From: Humulus lupulus
Taxonomy: Eukaryota; Streptophyta; Magnoliopsida; Rosales; Cannabaceae
DNA length: 64,000 nucleotides
Direction: 5' to 3'
Assembly: GCF_963169125.1 (NCBI RefSeq)
Contig: NC_084793.1
Coordinates: 37,226,578-37,290,577, forward strand
Below the pieces are notes generated by a model that saw nothing but the letters and a program-made list of their open reading frames with translations, made no database searches and was not told the DNA's origin. Positions 1-11,339 of this stretch are shown in pieces (position 1 is the first letter of the stretch; each line of letters begins with the position of its first letter). A program made the translations under genes and the position numbers.

Positions 1-715
1 ATGGAAGATGATCCAATCAATTTTCACCAGGCCATTAAAAGTTCTAACTCTCAAAAGTGGATTGATGCCATGAAAGAAGAGTATAAGTCTATGCAAGACA
101 ATAAAGTTTGGGAACTTGTCCCATTACTAGACGGTGCAAAACCAATTGGTTGTAAATGGATATTTAAAACCAAGAGGGATGAAAATGGTAATGTGGAGAG
201 GTATAAGGCATGTCTTGTAGCTAAAGGCTATACTCAGAAAGAAGGCATTGATTATACAGAGACTTTCTCTCCAGTTTCATCGAAAGACTCTTTTAGGACA
301 ATAATGGCACTTGTTGCTCACCTTGATCTTGAGCTACATCAGATGGATGTTAAAACTGCATTTCTCAATGGAGACATTGACGAGACAATTTATATGGTGC
401 AACCAGAAAACTTTATGTCAGGAGACCCAAAGAATATGGTTTGTAAATTGACAAAATCTATCTATGGACTCAAGCAAGATTCTCGTCAATGGTATCACAA
501 GTTTCATTAAGTAATTATCTCATTCAGTTTTGAGATGAATGTTGTTGATGATTGTGTATATCACGAGTTCAGTGGGAGTAAGTATATATTCCTTGTTCTA
601 TATGTCGATGACATATTGCTTGCCACTAATGATATAGTCTTATTGCACGAAACCAAGAGATTTCTATCTAAGCACTTTGAGATGAAAGATCTTGGGGATG
701 CTTCTTTTGTATTAG
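1..715 (+). pseudogene. Copia-1 reverse transcriptase, N-terminal part
   Basis: This is the RNA-dependent DNA polymerase domain of a Copia polyprotein. Seen in the frame starting at base 1: the KWIFKTKRD, ARLVAKGYTQ-like, QMDVKTAFLNGD and SIYGLKQ motifs, then the catalytic YVDDILLAT motif near 600-625, then the MKDLGDA motif. One in-frame nonsense codon (TAA at 508-510, probably from CAA) breaks it between the SIYGLKQ block and YVDD. The frame then stays open until the Tat-1 LTR cuts it at 715, inside the segment that normally reads FVLGIQI. The mutation and the insertion both make it non-functional. The family assignment is firm; the lineage within Copia was not determined. Confidence 0.93.
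711..715. repeat. Target-site duplication of Tat-1, left copy (right copy 12240-12244)
   Basis: ATTAG lies directly before the left LTR and again directly after the right LTR. Removing one copy and the element restores the Copia frame, so the boundary assignment is certain to the base. Confidence 0.95.
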
Positions 716-920
716 TGTTGACGGTGAGAACTCGTCAACTAAGTTGAGTTAGAAGAGATTATCAAGTTAGGATCGTCAATAAAAAAGCTATAGAAATCAA
801 AGCAATAACTCAAGAATTATGACAGAATAACAATGGAGGAATCAATCAATCTTTCATTAACTCTCAAGCCTTTGCTACAGTAAAACTTCCAACCCCCTTT
901 CAGGTGGTGTTCCAGTTCAT

Positions 921-929
921 TTTATAGTA
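921..929 (-). promoter_or_regulatory. LTR TATA-like box of Tat-1 (copy at 10803-10811)
   Basis: TACTATAAA read on the - strand. It lies about 200 bp from the U5 end of the LTR, as expected for an LTR promoter, and is present in both LTRs. No transcript evidence can be seen from sequence. Confidence 0.5.
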
Positions 930-1433
930 GGCTCTAATGGCCTTAGGTACATAGTGGTCCAGGAGACCAAATGGTACATAAGTACTATGTCAGGGGAGTG
1001 GCTTCAGAGGTTGTGGTCGTACATCAGCACAGGAGCAGGTGTCAGGAGGATGTCTCCACTACTTGTCTGTACCCATATCTGATGAATGGCGGCATGCGTA
1101 GTGGCGCAGGTGGTAGTGGTGTCGACTCTGACCCTTGGCCGTAGACGTACGGGCCATAACTTTTATCCCAGCAGTCCCACTGGTACGGGTGTTCGTACTC
1201 AGTACTAGGTCGTACAACTATGTCCCATTCGACTCGTACTGGGGCCTCTAAGCGTGGGGGTCTCTGGGTGTAAGGAATGGGACCCTTGGTGCATGGCTCT
1301 ACTCATGTGGCCACTAGGTGACGTAGCTCTCATCCCTTCGTGAGGCCCCCTCGGAAGGCTTATTGATGGCGCGACTCTCTTGGCTGTTCACGGGGCCGAA
1401 TGTGTTGCGGATGTGACCCCCATGAGGCTATGT

Positions 1434-1650
1434 GCGAGGCCGCCACCACGGGGCCTATTTGGCGAGGCCACCCCGTGGGCATGGGCGAGGCCACCACGGG
1501 GCCTATTTGGCGAGGCCACTCGGCCTATGAGGCGAGGCCACTTCGGCCTATGAGGCGAGGCCACTCGGCTTATGAGGCGAGGCCACTCGGGCCTATGAGG
1601 CGAGGCCACTTTGGCCTATGAGGCGAGGCCACTCAGGCCCATGGCGAGGC
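1434..1650. repeat. Short GAGGCGAGGCCAC tandem repeats in Tat-1 left LTR
   Basis: Units of about 20-30 bp built on GGCGAGGCCACTCGG and CCTATGAGGCGAGG. They sit next to the 33-bp array and differ in number and arrangement from the right LTR. Confidence 0.9.
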
Positions 1651-1713
1651 CCTTGGACGCGAGGTGGCTAGTGCAAGGCTTGAGCGCGGGCTTCGCAGCT
1701 GGGCCATGACAAA

Positions 1714-1978
1714 GGGCGTCGCGCGCGGGGGCCGAGCGAGGCCAGGAGGCGTCGCGCGCGGGGGCCGAGCGAGGCCAAAAGGCGTCACGCGCGGGGGCCG
1801 AGCGAGGCCAGGGGGCGTCGCGCGCGGGGGCCGAGCGAGGCCAGGGGGCGTCGCGCGCGGGGGCCGAGCGAGGCCAGGGGGCGTCGTGCGCGGGGGCCGA
1901 GCGAGGCCAGGGGGCGTCGCGCACGGGGGCCGAGCAAGGCCAGGGGGCGTCGCGCACGGGTGGCCGAACGACGCCCAC
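1714..1978. repeat. 33-bp GC-rich minisatellite in Tat-1 left LTR
   Basis: GGCGTC restarts at 1714, 1748, 1781, 1814, 1847, 1880, 1913 and 1946, a unit of 33 bp with core GCGCGCGGGGGCCGAGCGAG. As 33 is a multiple of three, long open frames on both strands arise from the repeat and are not genes. Confidence 0.95.
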
Positions 1979-2167
1979 GGCGTCGTGCTGGACGTCTGAG
2001 CGAGGTCAGGGCGGCTTCGCGTCTATGTCTCGCAAATGGGGGCTATATGGTAATGATCCCGTAAGGCACGGGTCTAGATTCGTGGCGTGATGACTTCCCG
2101 AGACGGTGGTGGCCCGAGGGCCTCACATAACCTCATAATTTGCCTTGGTGGGATTTGGGCGTCCACA

Positions 2168-2181
2168 CTTGCCCCCCAGTC
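2168..2181 (-). promoter_or_regulatory. Tat-1 polypurine tract
   Basis: GACTGGGGGGCAAG read on the - strand, directly before the TGTGGACG start of the LTR. This is the plus-strand DNA primer site and fixes the element orientation. Confidence 0.8.
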
Positions 2182-2227
2182 TAGGAGAGGACCTTTAGGT
2201 GCTCTTGTAGACTATTCACCTTGATTC

Positions 2228-2238
2228 TTATAAATAGG
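2228..2238 (+). promoter_or_regulatory. Candidate TATA box for the Tat-1 antisense gene
   Basis: TTATAAATAGG on the + strand, 60 bp inside the left LTR and about 560 bp before the first ATG of the antisense gene. It is followed by a CT-rich leader. Its match to the plant TATA consensus and its position suggest the gene has its own promoter instead of using the LTR. Confidence 0.55.
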
Positions 2239-3009
2239 CCCTCATGCATGGCCTAAAATCTTCACTTCACTTCTTTGGCTTATTGGTTTGAAGAACCCTT
2301 CCTTTTTCAAGAGGTAAGGGGTTCAATCCTCCACAACCCTGTTTTTTCCATAGTTTCATTTGTTTTATTTTTTCACTTCATTTCATTTTTCTTTTTCTTT
2401 TTTTACATATGAGCTAATTTCTTGGTGTGTCTATTTAGTGACTAACACATCTTTCTGGTCCATTCTTGCAGACACGCATTTTCGACTCTTTGGTGCTTTT
2501 CGCTCCTCGACCTCCTTTGGACCCTAACTTCGCTCTCTTAATCGCTTGAGGTATATTTTCTTTCCTTCTCCCTTTTATTTTTTATCGAGTCCAAACTAGC
2601 AGTACTCGGGATGGGGTATCTTAGCCTGAGCTTGTAGTGAGTTTGACCATATGCACGCCCCTCCCCTTTTTTTTTATACCCTGTAGTGGGCCATTTAGGG
2701 TGTTTGCATCTAGAGACATTAAGCCTATTCCTTTGTGTTTTGTAGCCTTTCCTTTGTTTATACGTGAACCCCTTTTTGCTGTTGGGACGTGGTTTCATGG
2801 CCGGTGACGGCCTGTCCGACATACCCCCAGAGGCCGAGTTTATTGACCTGTCCTCAGACTCAGAGTCCCCTGAGGGCAACCCTCACCAGGACTATGACTC
2901 CTTAAGGCAAGCCCGCATCCGCCACCTTGAGTGCATGGCTGAACTTAGGCGTAAAATTTGGGTGGTGGAGAGCGAAATTGACTCGGTGTTGAGAGGATAC
3001 GGAGGACCT

Positions 3010-3032
3010 CCCCCCCCCCCCCCCCCCCCCCC
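3010..3032. repeat. Run of 23 cytosines
   Basis: An uninterrupted poly-C tract inside exon 1 of the antisense gene, coding for prolines. The opposite strand is poly-G, able in principle to form a G-quadruplex. Its length may be uncertain in sequencing. Confidence 0.9.
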
Positions 3033-3341
3033 AGACCTTAGCGACCACGTAGCGAGCCTTAGGATGACCCTTTCTGACTTGCAGTGGGAGTTAGAGTTTA
3101 TGGAGGGACACCTTCCGCCTGAGCCTTCCAGCCCATCCTCGCTTGATGACTGTCAGGGGGCTGCTTCTGCTTCTCCTCAACCCCTAGTCTCAGTTTGTCC
3201 TAGCTTAGCACTTCCGCCGTCGCTCCCTCGATGGAAGACTCTTGTTAGGAAGAAAAAATGGAGGGTCAAGTACTCTGTCTCTTCCTCACATCTTTCTTTT
3301 GATTTTGCAGATATGCCGAAGGCACGCCGTCAGGTGTCTAC

Positions 3342-4839
3342 TGATAACTCTATATTTTAGAGTTATTAATTGAGCTTTTGGACTTAAAAAGTTAGGTGAA
3401 ATAGAGTGTTTGTGCTGTTATTGTGTGGTTTTAGTCACTTTGTCTCTTAACTTTGTTTGTGTAATTTGTCTTAATTAATGATTAATCTTGTGGAAAATAA
3501 TGGAATTATGTTCTAAAAAGGTGGTATTTATTTTGAAGGCATAGCAAGAGGGTGCTTGGAAAGCTTAGTGAAGCATGTGGAAGGAAATCATATTAGAGCT
3601 GAAATTCTGGCTGTTGTTGCAACATCAGTCAACTTTGCTGCAGCAAAGTATGGACAGTCAGCAACATAAAGTCTGCACACTTGGCATGTACTTATATGAG
3701 GTGGAAAGGAGCTGCAACTTCTGAAAAGGAACATAATATTGTCCCCCACGTGTAGAGAGAGAAGGAGAGGGTTTATACCCTTTGTGAGCCCAAAAAAGGG
3801 ATTATCTTCTTCACCCAAGAAAATAGAGTAAAGAGGAAGAGAACCAGCCGCCCAAAGCTCCATTAAAGGGGTTTATTTCTGAATTTCTGGAGTTGAATCA
3901 TCAAGAAGAGAAGAGGAAAGAGAAGGAAGCTAGAAGAAGAAGAGGATTAAGAGTTAGAAGACAAGAAGAGAATATCTCTATCAACTTGGCTTGTTTTTCT
4001 AAACTCAACTTTCATATAATTTAATTTTCTTTTTCTTCCTTCCTTGAACTCTTGAGATAATGCTGAATATTTATTGTGGTGATTTGGGTATTTTTACTAT
4101 GACTTAAGTTATTTGTGTTAGGGATATTGATGAACCCTAATTTGCAATTGCCCCCAAATTGTTGACTATTTTATGAAATTTTTCTCTTGTTCAATTGAGC
4201 TATTTTATTGTGCAAATCTCTTGCTTGAGAATGATCAACTTTTGTGAGAGACAAGCTAGTTTTAATTCCGGAAGGGTAAAAATTAGTGGAAATGCTTGAT
4301 TGACGCATGTTGATACTTTTGTATTGATTAGTGAATAACTTAGGAATATTTTATTTACCTTGCAAACTTGAAGGATTGATGCTAGGAATTATGTTCTTGA
4401 AATTAAATTTAGCATAGGAATATGCGAATATAATTGATGGAATTTTAACATGAGCATTTGGAAAAATGGCATGTGCATTAAATTGGAAATCCTAGTTACA
4501 AGAGAACTTTGCTATGAACTTTGTTGCAACATCAGGGGCAAAACTACAAATTAGGGGGATTTGATATGCCTAACTTTTATCATCATAGTAATCGCAATTT
4601 GTTATTTTCTAGCTTTATTGTTAAACGCCTAAATTAATTATCTTGTTTAGTTCTTTTCTGTCCTTTAGTTAATTTGATTAATCATAAAAAAGGGATAATT
4701 AATTGCACCCCAAATTGTTTGATGATGATTTTTACAATACTTGTTTGGCAATCCTTGAGGAGACGATAAAAATTACTTTCATTATATTACTTGTTCAACG
4801 ATTGTGTACACTTGCACACACTTAGGAAAATCCGCAACA
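3342..4839 (+). mobile_element. Solo LTR (Gypsy, perhaps Athila-like) inside the Tat-1 antisense gene
   Basis: Starts TGATAACTCTATATTTTAGA and ends CCGCAACA, 1498 bp, flanked by the 5-bp duplication TCTAC (3337-3341 and 4840-4844). Removing it joins the two halves of an exon in frame. No internal domain and no second LTR copy, hence a solo LTR left by recombination between two LTRs. The GTGTACACTTGCACA text near the right end is typical of the U5 side of Athila-like LTRs; that lineage call is from memory and tentative. Confidence 0.85.
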
Positions 4840-7209
4840 TCTACTCACGAGCAGGACGACGCCCCTTTACTAGCTTCCGAGCTGGTGTCGCGCGTGTCCA
4901 ACAACAAACTGATAGACATCGTGAATGATTATCGCGTCCCTCCAGATTATGCTCTATATGCCCCTTTGGAGGCATGCCGGGCCGACTACCCTAGGCTCGG
5001 CTTCGTGGCCCTCAGCGAGCAAATTCTAAAAGCAGGTGGTACCATTCCGTTGCATCCGTTCTTTGTTGCAGTCCTCAACTACTTCGATCTTGCCCCGCTT
5101 CAGCTGGCACCCAACGGCTGGATGACTTTGAGCTGCCTTTTCGTTGCATACATGAAACTGTTGAAACGCGCCCCTACGGCCACCGAGGTACATTTCCTCT
5201 ACAACCTTATGCCCCTCCACAATTCAAAAGCTTTTACTACTTACAAAAAGCCAACAACGGGGCCTCTTTGATAGAGGGTTCGGTGTCTAACCCGGGCGCT
5301 TGGAAGCGGGACTTTTTCTTCGTGGAAGGCCCACTCTCTGTCCGTGAGGAGTTCCGGACCACTCCCAGTAAGTACTCTCATCATCACTTTCGCTCTTTTT
5401 TTTTGTTTTTGAAACTTATGGTTCCGTGCCTTACGCTCACACCGACAATGGCTCGTATTGTGCAAAGCGATTCGCCGAACCCTCCATCGTCGGGATGGAA
5501 GCGAAAGACATGAGACGGTTCCTCACCGCCAATCCTGCCAGGAAAGAGGCGGCGCGCCTTTTCACCGTAAAGAATTTGAACCGCTACAAGCTAACTCCCG
5601 TCTCTGACCCCAAGTTGTTGTGGACCATCTCTGGGTCCACGAAGATGAAGGAGACCTTGGCTGAGCCTTGCCTGGATGACGATGAGGATGAGGAGGGGCC
5701 GGAGGAGGCCCCCCTTGACCGTGGGGGATTCCACCAACCGCCTCCATCTCCTGGGGGGTGTCCTCCATGTGCTCCTTACGATCCGGACATAGCCCCTCCC
5801 TCACAAGACCAGCATGACATTCCGGGGTGTAGTATTTACCCTGACCCCGAAGGCCATGACGCCTTCACTCAGGCTCCTCATGACATCGGATCATCGAGGG
5901 CAGATTTCGTTGGCCTTGCGGTCCCCCCCTTTGATCTATCAGAGCCTCGACATTCCACATTCACCGCGCCTCCTCCCGCATCGGCAAGCGGGTCGTCTGT
6001 CCCCATCCAGCCAGGTGCCCCTAGGACGGATGGGGAGCCCTGGGTGACCCGGATAGCAACGTCGTTCGGACAGCGATACATCCAGCTTGCCTCGGGCCTC
6101 CCCGTATCTGACTGGAATGGCCTTGGGAACGTGGCTCAGACGGACCTTGGGGAGAACCTAAGACGCTCCATGACTTGGGTGAGTCTCTGCTCCTCGCATT
6201 GGCCCTATTATGTATAGGTGTTTATGCATATATTCTTTTTTTTCTTTTGTCACTTATCGCTGCTGTTGCTAACTTTTTTTTTTTTTTTTTTTTTGTGCAG
6301 GCCTATACGCTGGCTATGCGGTTTGTTGACTCGTCTAACAACCTCTTCGCGTCTGCTGCTGAGAGGAACTGCCTTACAGCCCGAGTGCAGGAGCTTGAGG
6401 AAGAGCTTAATGGAACCAATGCTAAGTTGTCAGAGGTCCAAACCCAATTTTCCAACTTGTCATTGAAGAGGAAGGAAGTAAGGGCCAAGACTAAGAGGTT
6501 AGAAGGCAAGGTCACTCGCTTGGAGCGTGAGCTCCAGGAAGCCAAGGCCACTGCGGACGCGTCTCAACAGAGGGTTACCCAATTGGAGGCCGAAGTCGAG
6601 GCCCTCAGGGCCGAGCTTTAGTCGGCGCAGGAGAGGAGTGCTTCCTTGGAGGCGGAGAGGGCCACCACCGAGCGCAGGTCCATAGATCGTGCCCTTTACA
6701 ATGTGTGGAGGCAAGATCCTAATTTCGACTTCTCCTCTTTTGGTGAACAGGCCGTTGCTCGAGCGGCCTTGTGGAGTGCCCACTTTAGGAGGCCTTGAAG
6801 TAGTCTTGCTCTTTTTTTTTTTACTTTGTAATATCATTATCACTGCTACTTTTCTTTTGGTAACTCTTGTTCCATCTCAAGAACTCTTTTTTCTAATGTA
6901 TAAATACATGTGTTGCTGTTTATTTCTTGTTCTACTGCATTTGAGGCCCTTTTAAGCCTGTATGATGGGGTTTGGTTGGTTCCCCTCTTTTATTTACCAG
7001 GTTGGAGGTCCTTTGGAGCCCATTCGAGAGGGTTCACTGAGACATCTTTTGGTGCCTCTTGATTACTTTTGTAAGGATATTTTGACCCCTTGGGTCCTAG
7101 CTATCCTTTTATATATTTTTGTGCGCGCTTATTATTTGTTGCGAGAAGCGTCCTTCTCGTCATTATGCATAGTACTATTTTTACAAGGGTCTCTTTTGGG
7201 ATCCTTTTT

Positions 7210-7312
7210 GGCTAGGCGGCTTGGCGGCCGCTCTAGACTTATTATTGTCGTTACCATATAATGGCTAGACAGCTTGGTGGCCGCTCTAGACTTATTATCA
7301 TCGTTACCATAT
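7210..7312. repeat. 53-bp direct duplication
   Basis: Two adjacent copies starting GGCTAG (7210 and 7263), both containing GGCCGCTCTAGACTTATTAT and ending CGTTACCATATA. Confidence 0.9.
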
Positions 7313-7435
7313 ATTTTTTTTTGTAAGTCCCTAAGGCCTCCTTGATATTCACACGGGTAGCTAATCCTTGTGATCCCAGGAGATGCCTTGTAAGGACTCC
7401 GCTTAAGGCCCTGATATAGGGGGTCCCTCTGGGAT

Positions 7436-7640
7436 CCCTGTTGAAGGGTCCTTTTTGGGGTCCTCCTGATGGAGGGTCCTTTTTGAGGATCCTCTTGGTA
7501 GAGGGTCTTCCTTAGGAGTTAGGAAGGCAAGGAGTCCTTTTTAGGATCCTTCGTTAGAGGGTCCCTTTTTAGGAGTTAGGAGGGCAAGGGGTCCTCTTTA
7601 GGATCCTCCGTTAGAGGGTCCCTTTTTAGGAGCCCTTTTG
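7436..7640. repeat. Minisatellite of about 58 bp
   Basis: Repeated GTTAGAGGGTCC, TTTTTAGGAGTTAGGA and GGCAAGG blocks, with unit starts near 7494, 7552 and 7609. It lies between the stop of the antisense gene and the end of gag-protease, a region known to be rich in tandem repeats in Tat-group elements. Confidence 0.85.
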
Positions 7641-7976
7641 CTGGCTGCATGTTCTTGCCCCCCGTCCTGCCCCCCTAGTGCTTGGTGAAATTTATTTCGG
7701 CAGGCACTTTGGCTGATGCTTGTGCAGCGAAGAAAGTAAGCATGGGAAGTAGCAAACGGTTTCATTCATAGCACGCGGTTTACATCTAACTTTGTAAATA
7801 AAAAGGGAGGCTACATCTAACTAGGAGGCTACCTAGGGTAGCCTCTTTGATTCTTACTTAAGCTAAAATAACGAAGAACAAGCTAAACATAGGTTCTTTT
7901 GGCACTAAGAGCCGAAGTCTTGCTGGTAGCACTTCTCGAGAGGCTCCGTAACCTGTGGGTCCAATCTTGTGCGGAT

Positions 7977-10529
7977 CTAACTTGTGTGGGTCGCTTCTTT
8001 ATGCATAGCCATCGTCATTGGCATGGATGGTTTGGTGGCTGCGCGGAGGGACATGTTATAGCATTCCCTCGCTTCCTTCTGCTCCCCTTTCACACATGCT
8101 ACTCCCCCAGGGGTAGGGAATTTCATGGCTAGGTGATACACAGAAGTTATCGCCTTCAATTCTCTTAGAGAGGGTCTCCCTAATACCGTATTGAAGGCTG
8201 AGGTGCAATCTACCACGACGAAGTTAGCCATTATGGTGGTTTGCCTGGGTTTCTCCCCCATGGTGAGGGCCAATTCGATTGTCCCCAGGGGTTGCATCGA
8301 GTCTCCCGTAAACCCATACAAAGTCGTAGTGAAAGGCTTTAGGTGACAGAGGCTCAATCCCATCTTTTCCAGTGCCTGTCGATACAAGATGTCCACGGAG
8401 CTCCTGTTATCCACCATAACCCGATGTACCCTCATGTTAGCTAGCTGGGCGGTTAGCACCAGGGGGTCGTTATGAGGAAAGTGCACCCCCTGCGCATCTT
8501 CTTCAGTGAAAGTTATCGAGTCATTCTCGCCCTTGAAGCTCTTCGGGGGGCGTTGCTCCAAACTTAAAACGCAATGTGGTGGACTTCGTCGGGCCTCCTT
8601 GGCATACCTGTCTCGCCCTTTCCTAGAATCGCCTCCGAATCCTGGTCCTCCAAAGATGGTCCTGACCTCTCCTTGCACTTCCGGGGCCACCTCACGTGCC
8701 CGCGGCGGGGACACTCCTCCTTCTGGCCTCTGGTTATCCTTGCGCACATACCTGCCCAAATGTCCCCTGCGAATGAGTTCTTCAATTTCTTCCTTCAAAT
8801 GGATACACTCTGCCGTGGTATGACTGGTATCCTTGTGGTACTGATAGTATCTACTAGGGTCCCTTTTGGACCGGTCCTTTCTCATTGGTGGGGGCCTTTT
8901 GAAAGGAACTCGATCTTCATTGGTGAGGTAAATGTGCTCCCTGGTATCTGTGAGGTCTGTGTAGTAAGTGTAAGCCGCTTGCCTGTGATCATTCCCCTGT
9001 TTGGTTTTCCTCTGGTGGTCATCTCTTGATCCATCATACCTTTTCTTCTTTGCTACATTCGACCCGTCGTTAGTTGGGAGCTTCGCGTGGGGCTCCTCCT
9101 TTCCTGCCTTCAGGTTGGCGTGGCCATCCTCCACGCGGATGTACTTTTGCGCTCTCTCATAGAAGTCATCTAAGTCGGTGACTTCCCTCTTCAACATGTT
9201 GTCCCACAACTTGCTTCCTGGGAGAACTCCAGCGGTAATGGCCATTTTTAACTCTCGGCGCGTTAGGCTCCCCACTTTTGCGGCCTCCATATTGAACCGG
9301 TGAATGTAGCTCTTCAGGCTCTCATTCTCCCCTTGCTTTACGTTGGCCAGGCTGGTACCTGGCATCGTGTAGTCCCGCACGACATGGTGCTGTTGGAGGA
9401 ATTCATCAGAAAACTGCTGCCAGGATCTGATGGACCCCGGCCTTAATCTTTTGAACCATTTGTAGGCGGGTCCTTTCAGAGTGACAGCGAAGCAATGGTA
9501 CCTGGCACCACTTCCAATCCCCCTCAGTTTCATCAAATCATTAAACGCATCCAGGTGGTACTTTGGATCCGTGCTCCCTTCGTAGGGGGTCATATTGGGC
9601 TCCTTAAAGTTGGCAGGGAGCCGAATGGCCTGAATCTCCCTCACGAAGGGAAACTCATGGTCGAATTCTTCCTCGTAGATCTGGCCGCCTGAGGCGGTGA
9701 CGATCTTGCTTCGCAGGCTCTTCATCTCCGTGTCCAAGTCCTACCTCCTCTTACTTAGAGAGTCCCTCAAAGCGGATGGGCTGAGATCCGCCTTTCCCTT
9801 GCCCTCTCGAGGCGCTATAGGGGGCGTGGTCCCTTTGCCCGCCCTCTTTTTATTGAGCTCCTCTCGTAAGTCTGAGGGGGCTCTTTTAGAGGTGACCTCG
9901 TCCTCATTGCGAGGGGCAGCGTTGGTCCTCGACGCTGGTTTCTGGGCCTGCTTAGGTGATTCAGGGTGATCACGTTGCTTCGTTCGGGGGGTGTTACTGG
10001 TTGAATGTCAGGTTCTCCCATCATCTACCGGTACAGTGGTCTCCACCCCATCCTTGCCCTTCTCCTTCCTCTTAGGCAAGGTCACGCTCGACTTATCCTG
10101 CAACAGGCCGTTCAGGACCTCTTGCATGTTTTCCAAGGTGGTTTCCAACCTTTGGTTCTTACGGTGGAGTTCACGTATTTCCTCCTCATAGAACTGAGAC
10201 TTTGAACTTGAGCTCACGGAATGGACCCGGGGATGCTTATCATGCCTACGGGTTGAGGGGCTTGGGTCCTGCCGGCCGGAGTTCGGTGCCTGCGGTGGTT
10301 TTGGAGGAGGGAACTCGTTAGCGTTTCCCGGTGGTGCTCTTGGAGGACTTTCTCCAGGTGGGGCGGCCAGTGACGAGGCCACCCTATCACCTCCGTGAAC
10401 CTCAGGGTCCTTCGGGGGCTCCACGTCTCTGGGTGGAGGGGCGTCCTTCATGGAGGCCTTCAACTGGACTCCGTTCAGGTGAACCTCTACCTCTCGTGGC
10501 TCCCTCAATCGCTTTGAACGTCTTGGCAT
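7977..10529 (-). pseudogene. Tat-1 gag and aspartic protease
   Basis: Gag builds the virus-like particle; the protease would process it. Start chosen at ATG 10529 (MPRRSKRLREP), shortly after the PBS. An N-terminal low-complexity region and a short coiled coil (EEEIRELHRKNQRLETTLEN) are followed by a frameshift near 9985-10015 and a TAG stop just before 9745. Then comes a 586-residue open stretch (9737-7977) with the gag core (GPAYKWFKRLRPGSI, WQQFSDEFLQQH), a basic linker, and the protease-like block VMVDNRSSVDILY near residue 440. The family usually has a D-G/T-G-S-S type loop here; DNRSS departs from it, so protease activity is doubtful. A stop at 7977-7979 ends the frame and no RT follows. 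The residue count and motifs were read directly; the family assignment is established knowledge. Confidence 0.88.
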
Positions 10530-10577
10530 TTTCTTCCTGCCGGAAATAATGGTGGAACAGTAGCTTGAAACTAACGT

Positions 10578-10594
10578 TCCCACAGACGGCGCCA
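10578..10594 (-). promoter_or_regulatory. Tat-1 primer binding site
   Basis: TGGCGCCGTCTGTGGGA on the - strand, three bases after the end of the right LTR. The first nine bases fit the 3' end of plant tRNA-Asp as used by several Gypsy elements; the rest fits less well. Confidence 0.8.
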
Positions 10595-11339
10595 AACTGT
10601 TGACGGTGAGAACTCGTCAACTAAGTTGGGTTAGAAGAGATTATCAAGTTAGGATAGTCAATAAAAAAGCTATAGAAATCAAAGCAATAACTCAAGAATT
10701 ATGACAGAATAACAATGGAGGAATTAATCAATCTTTCATTAACTCTCAAGCCTTTGCTACAGTAAAACTTCCAACCCCCTTTCAGGTGGTGTTCCAGTTC
10801 ATTTTATAGTAGGCTCTAATGGCCTTAGGTACATAGTGGTCCAGGAGACCAAATGGTACATAAGTACTATGTCAGGGGAGTGGCTTCAGAGGTTGTGGTC
10901 GTACATCAGCATAGGAGCAGGTGTCAGGAGGATGTCTCCACTACTTGTCTGTACCCATATCTGATGAATGGCGGCATGCGTAGTGGCACAGGTGGTAGTG
11001 GTGTCGACTCTGAACCTTGGCCGTAGACGTACGGGCCATAACTTTTATCTCAGCAGTCCCACTGGTACGGGTGTTCGTACTCAGTACTAGGTCGTACAAG
11101 TATGTCCCATTCGACTCGTACTGGGGCCTCTAAGCGTGGGGGTCTCTGGGTGTAAGGAATGGGACCCTTGGTGCATGGCTCTACTCATGTGGCCACTAGG
11201 TGACGTAGCTCTCATCCCTTAGCGAGGCCCCCTCGGAAGGCTTATTGATGGCGCGGCTCTCTTGGCTGTTCACAGGGCCGAATGTGTTGCGGATGTGACC
11301 CCCATGAGGCTATGTGCGAGGCCGCCACCACGGGGCCTA

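Larger units (their letters stand above)
716..2167 (-). repeat. Tat-1 left LTR (3' LTR in element orientation)
   Basis: 1452 bp, nearly identical to 10598-12239 outside the minisatellite zone. In element orientation it begins TGTGGACGCC and ends CCGTCAACA. A TATA-like TACTATAAA lies on the - strand at 921-929, so the long GC-rich repeat zone (about 1430-1980) falls in U3, upstream of the promoter. Confidence 0.95.
2797..6798 (+). pseudogene. Antisense gene of Tat-1: plant 'putative gypsy type transposon' protein with coiled coil
   Basis: A multi-exon gene running against gag-protease. Exon 1 starts at ATG 2797 (acidic, with a poly-proline tract from a run of 23 C). A second block starts MPKARRQVS near 3313, is broken by a solo LTR at 3342-4839, and resumes at 4845 with a conserved globular domain (ALSEQ, GGTIPLHPFFVAVL, FDLAPLQLAPNGW) that resembles the Pfam family Transposase_28. 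A 1-bp frameshift occurs near 5212-5218. Introns fit GT...AG near 5370 and at about 6180-6300 (T-rich, ending GTGCAG). The last exon is a heptad-rich coiled coil, with a TAG stop at 6619-6621 and the natural stop at 6796-6798 after ALWSAHFRRP. The function of this family is unknown despite its name. Family recognition is from memory of conserved blocks. Confidence 0.72.
6799..7976. other. Non-coding junction between the convergent Tat-1 genes
   Basis: Holds the 3' end of the antisense gene, a 53-bp direct duplication (7210-7312) and a minisatellite (about 7436-7640). No RT, RNase H or integrase motif was found on either strand, although this is where pol should be. Confidence 0.7.

Noticed and set aside
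1388..2000. Several overlapping open frames with repeated RPRGG / ARDAPWPRSAP text, and the like at 11382-12153
   Set aside because: They come from the 33-bp GC-rich tandem repeat, which is open in all frames; no start context or family match.
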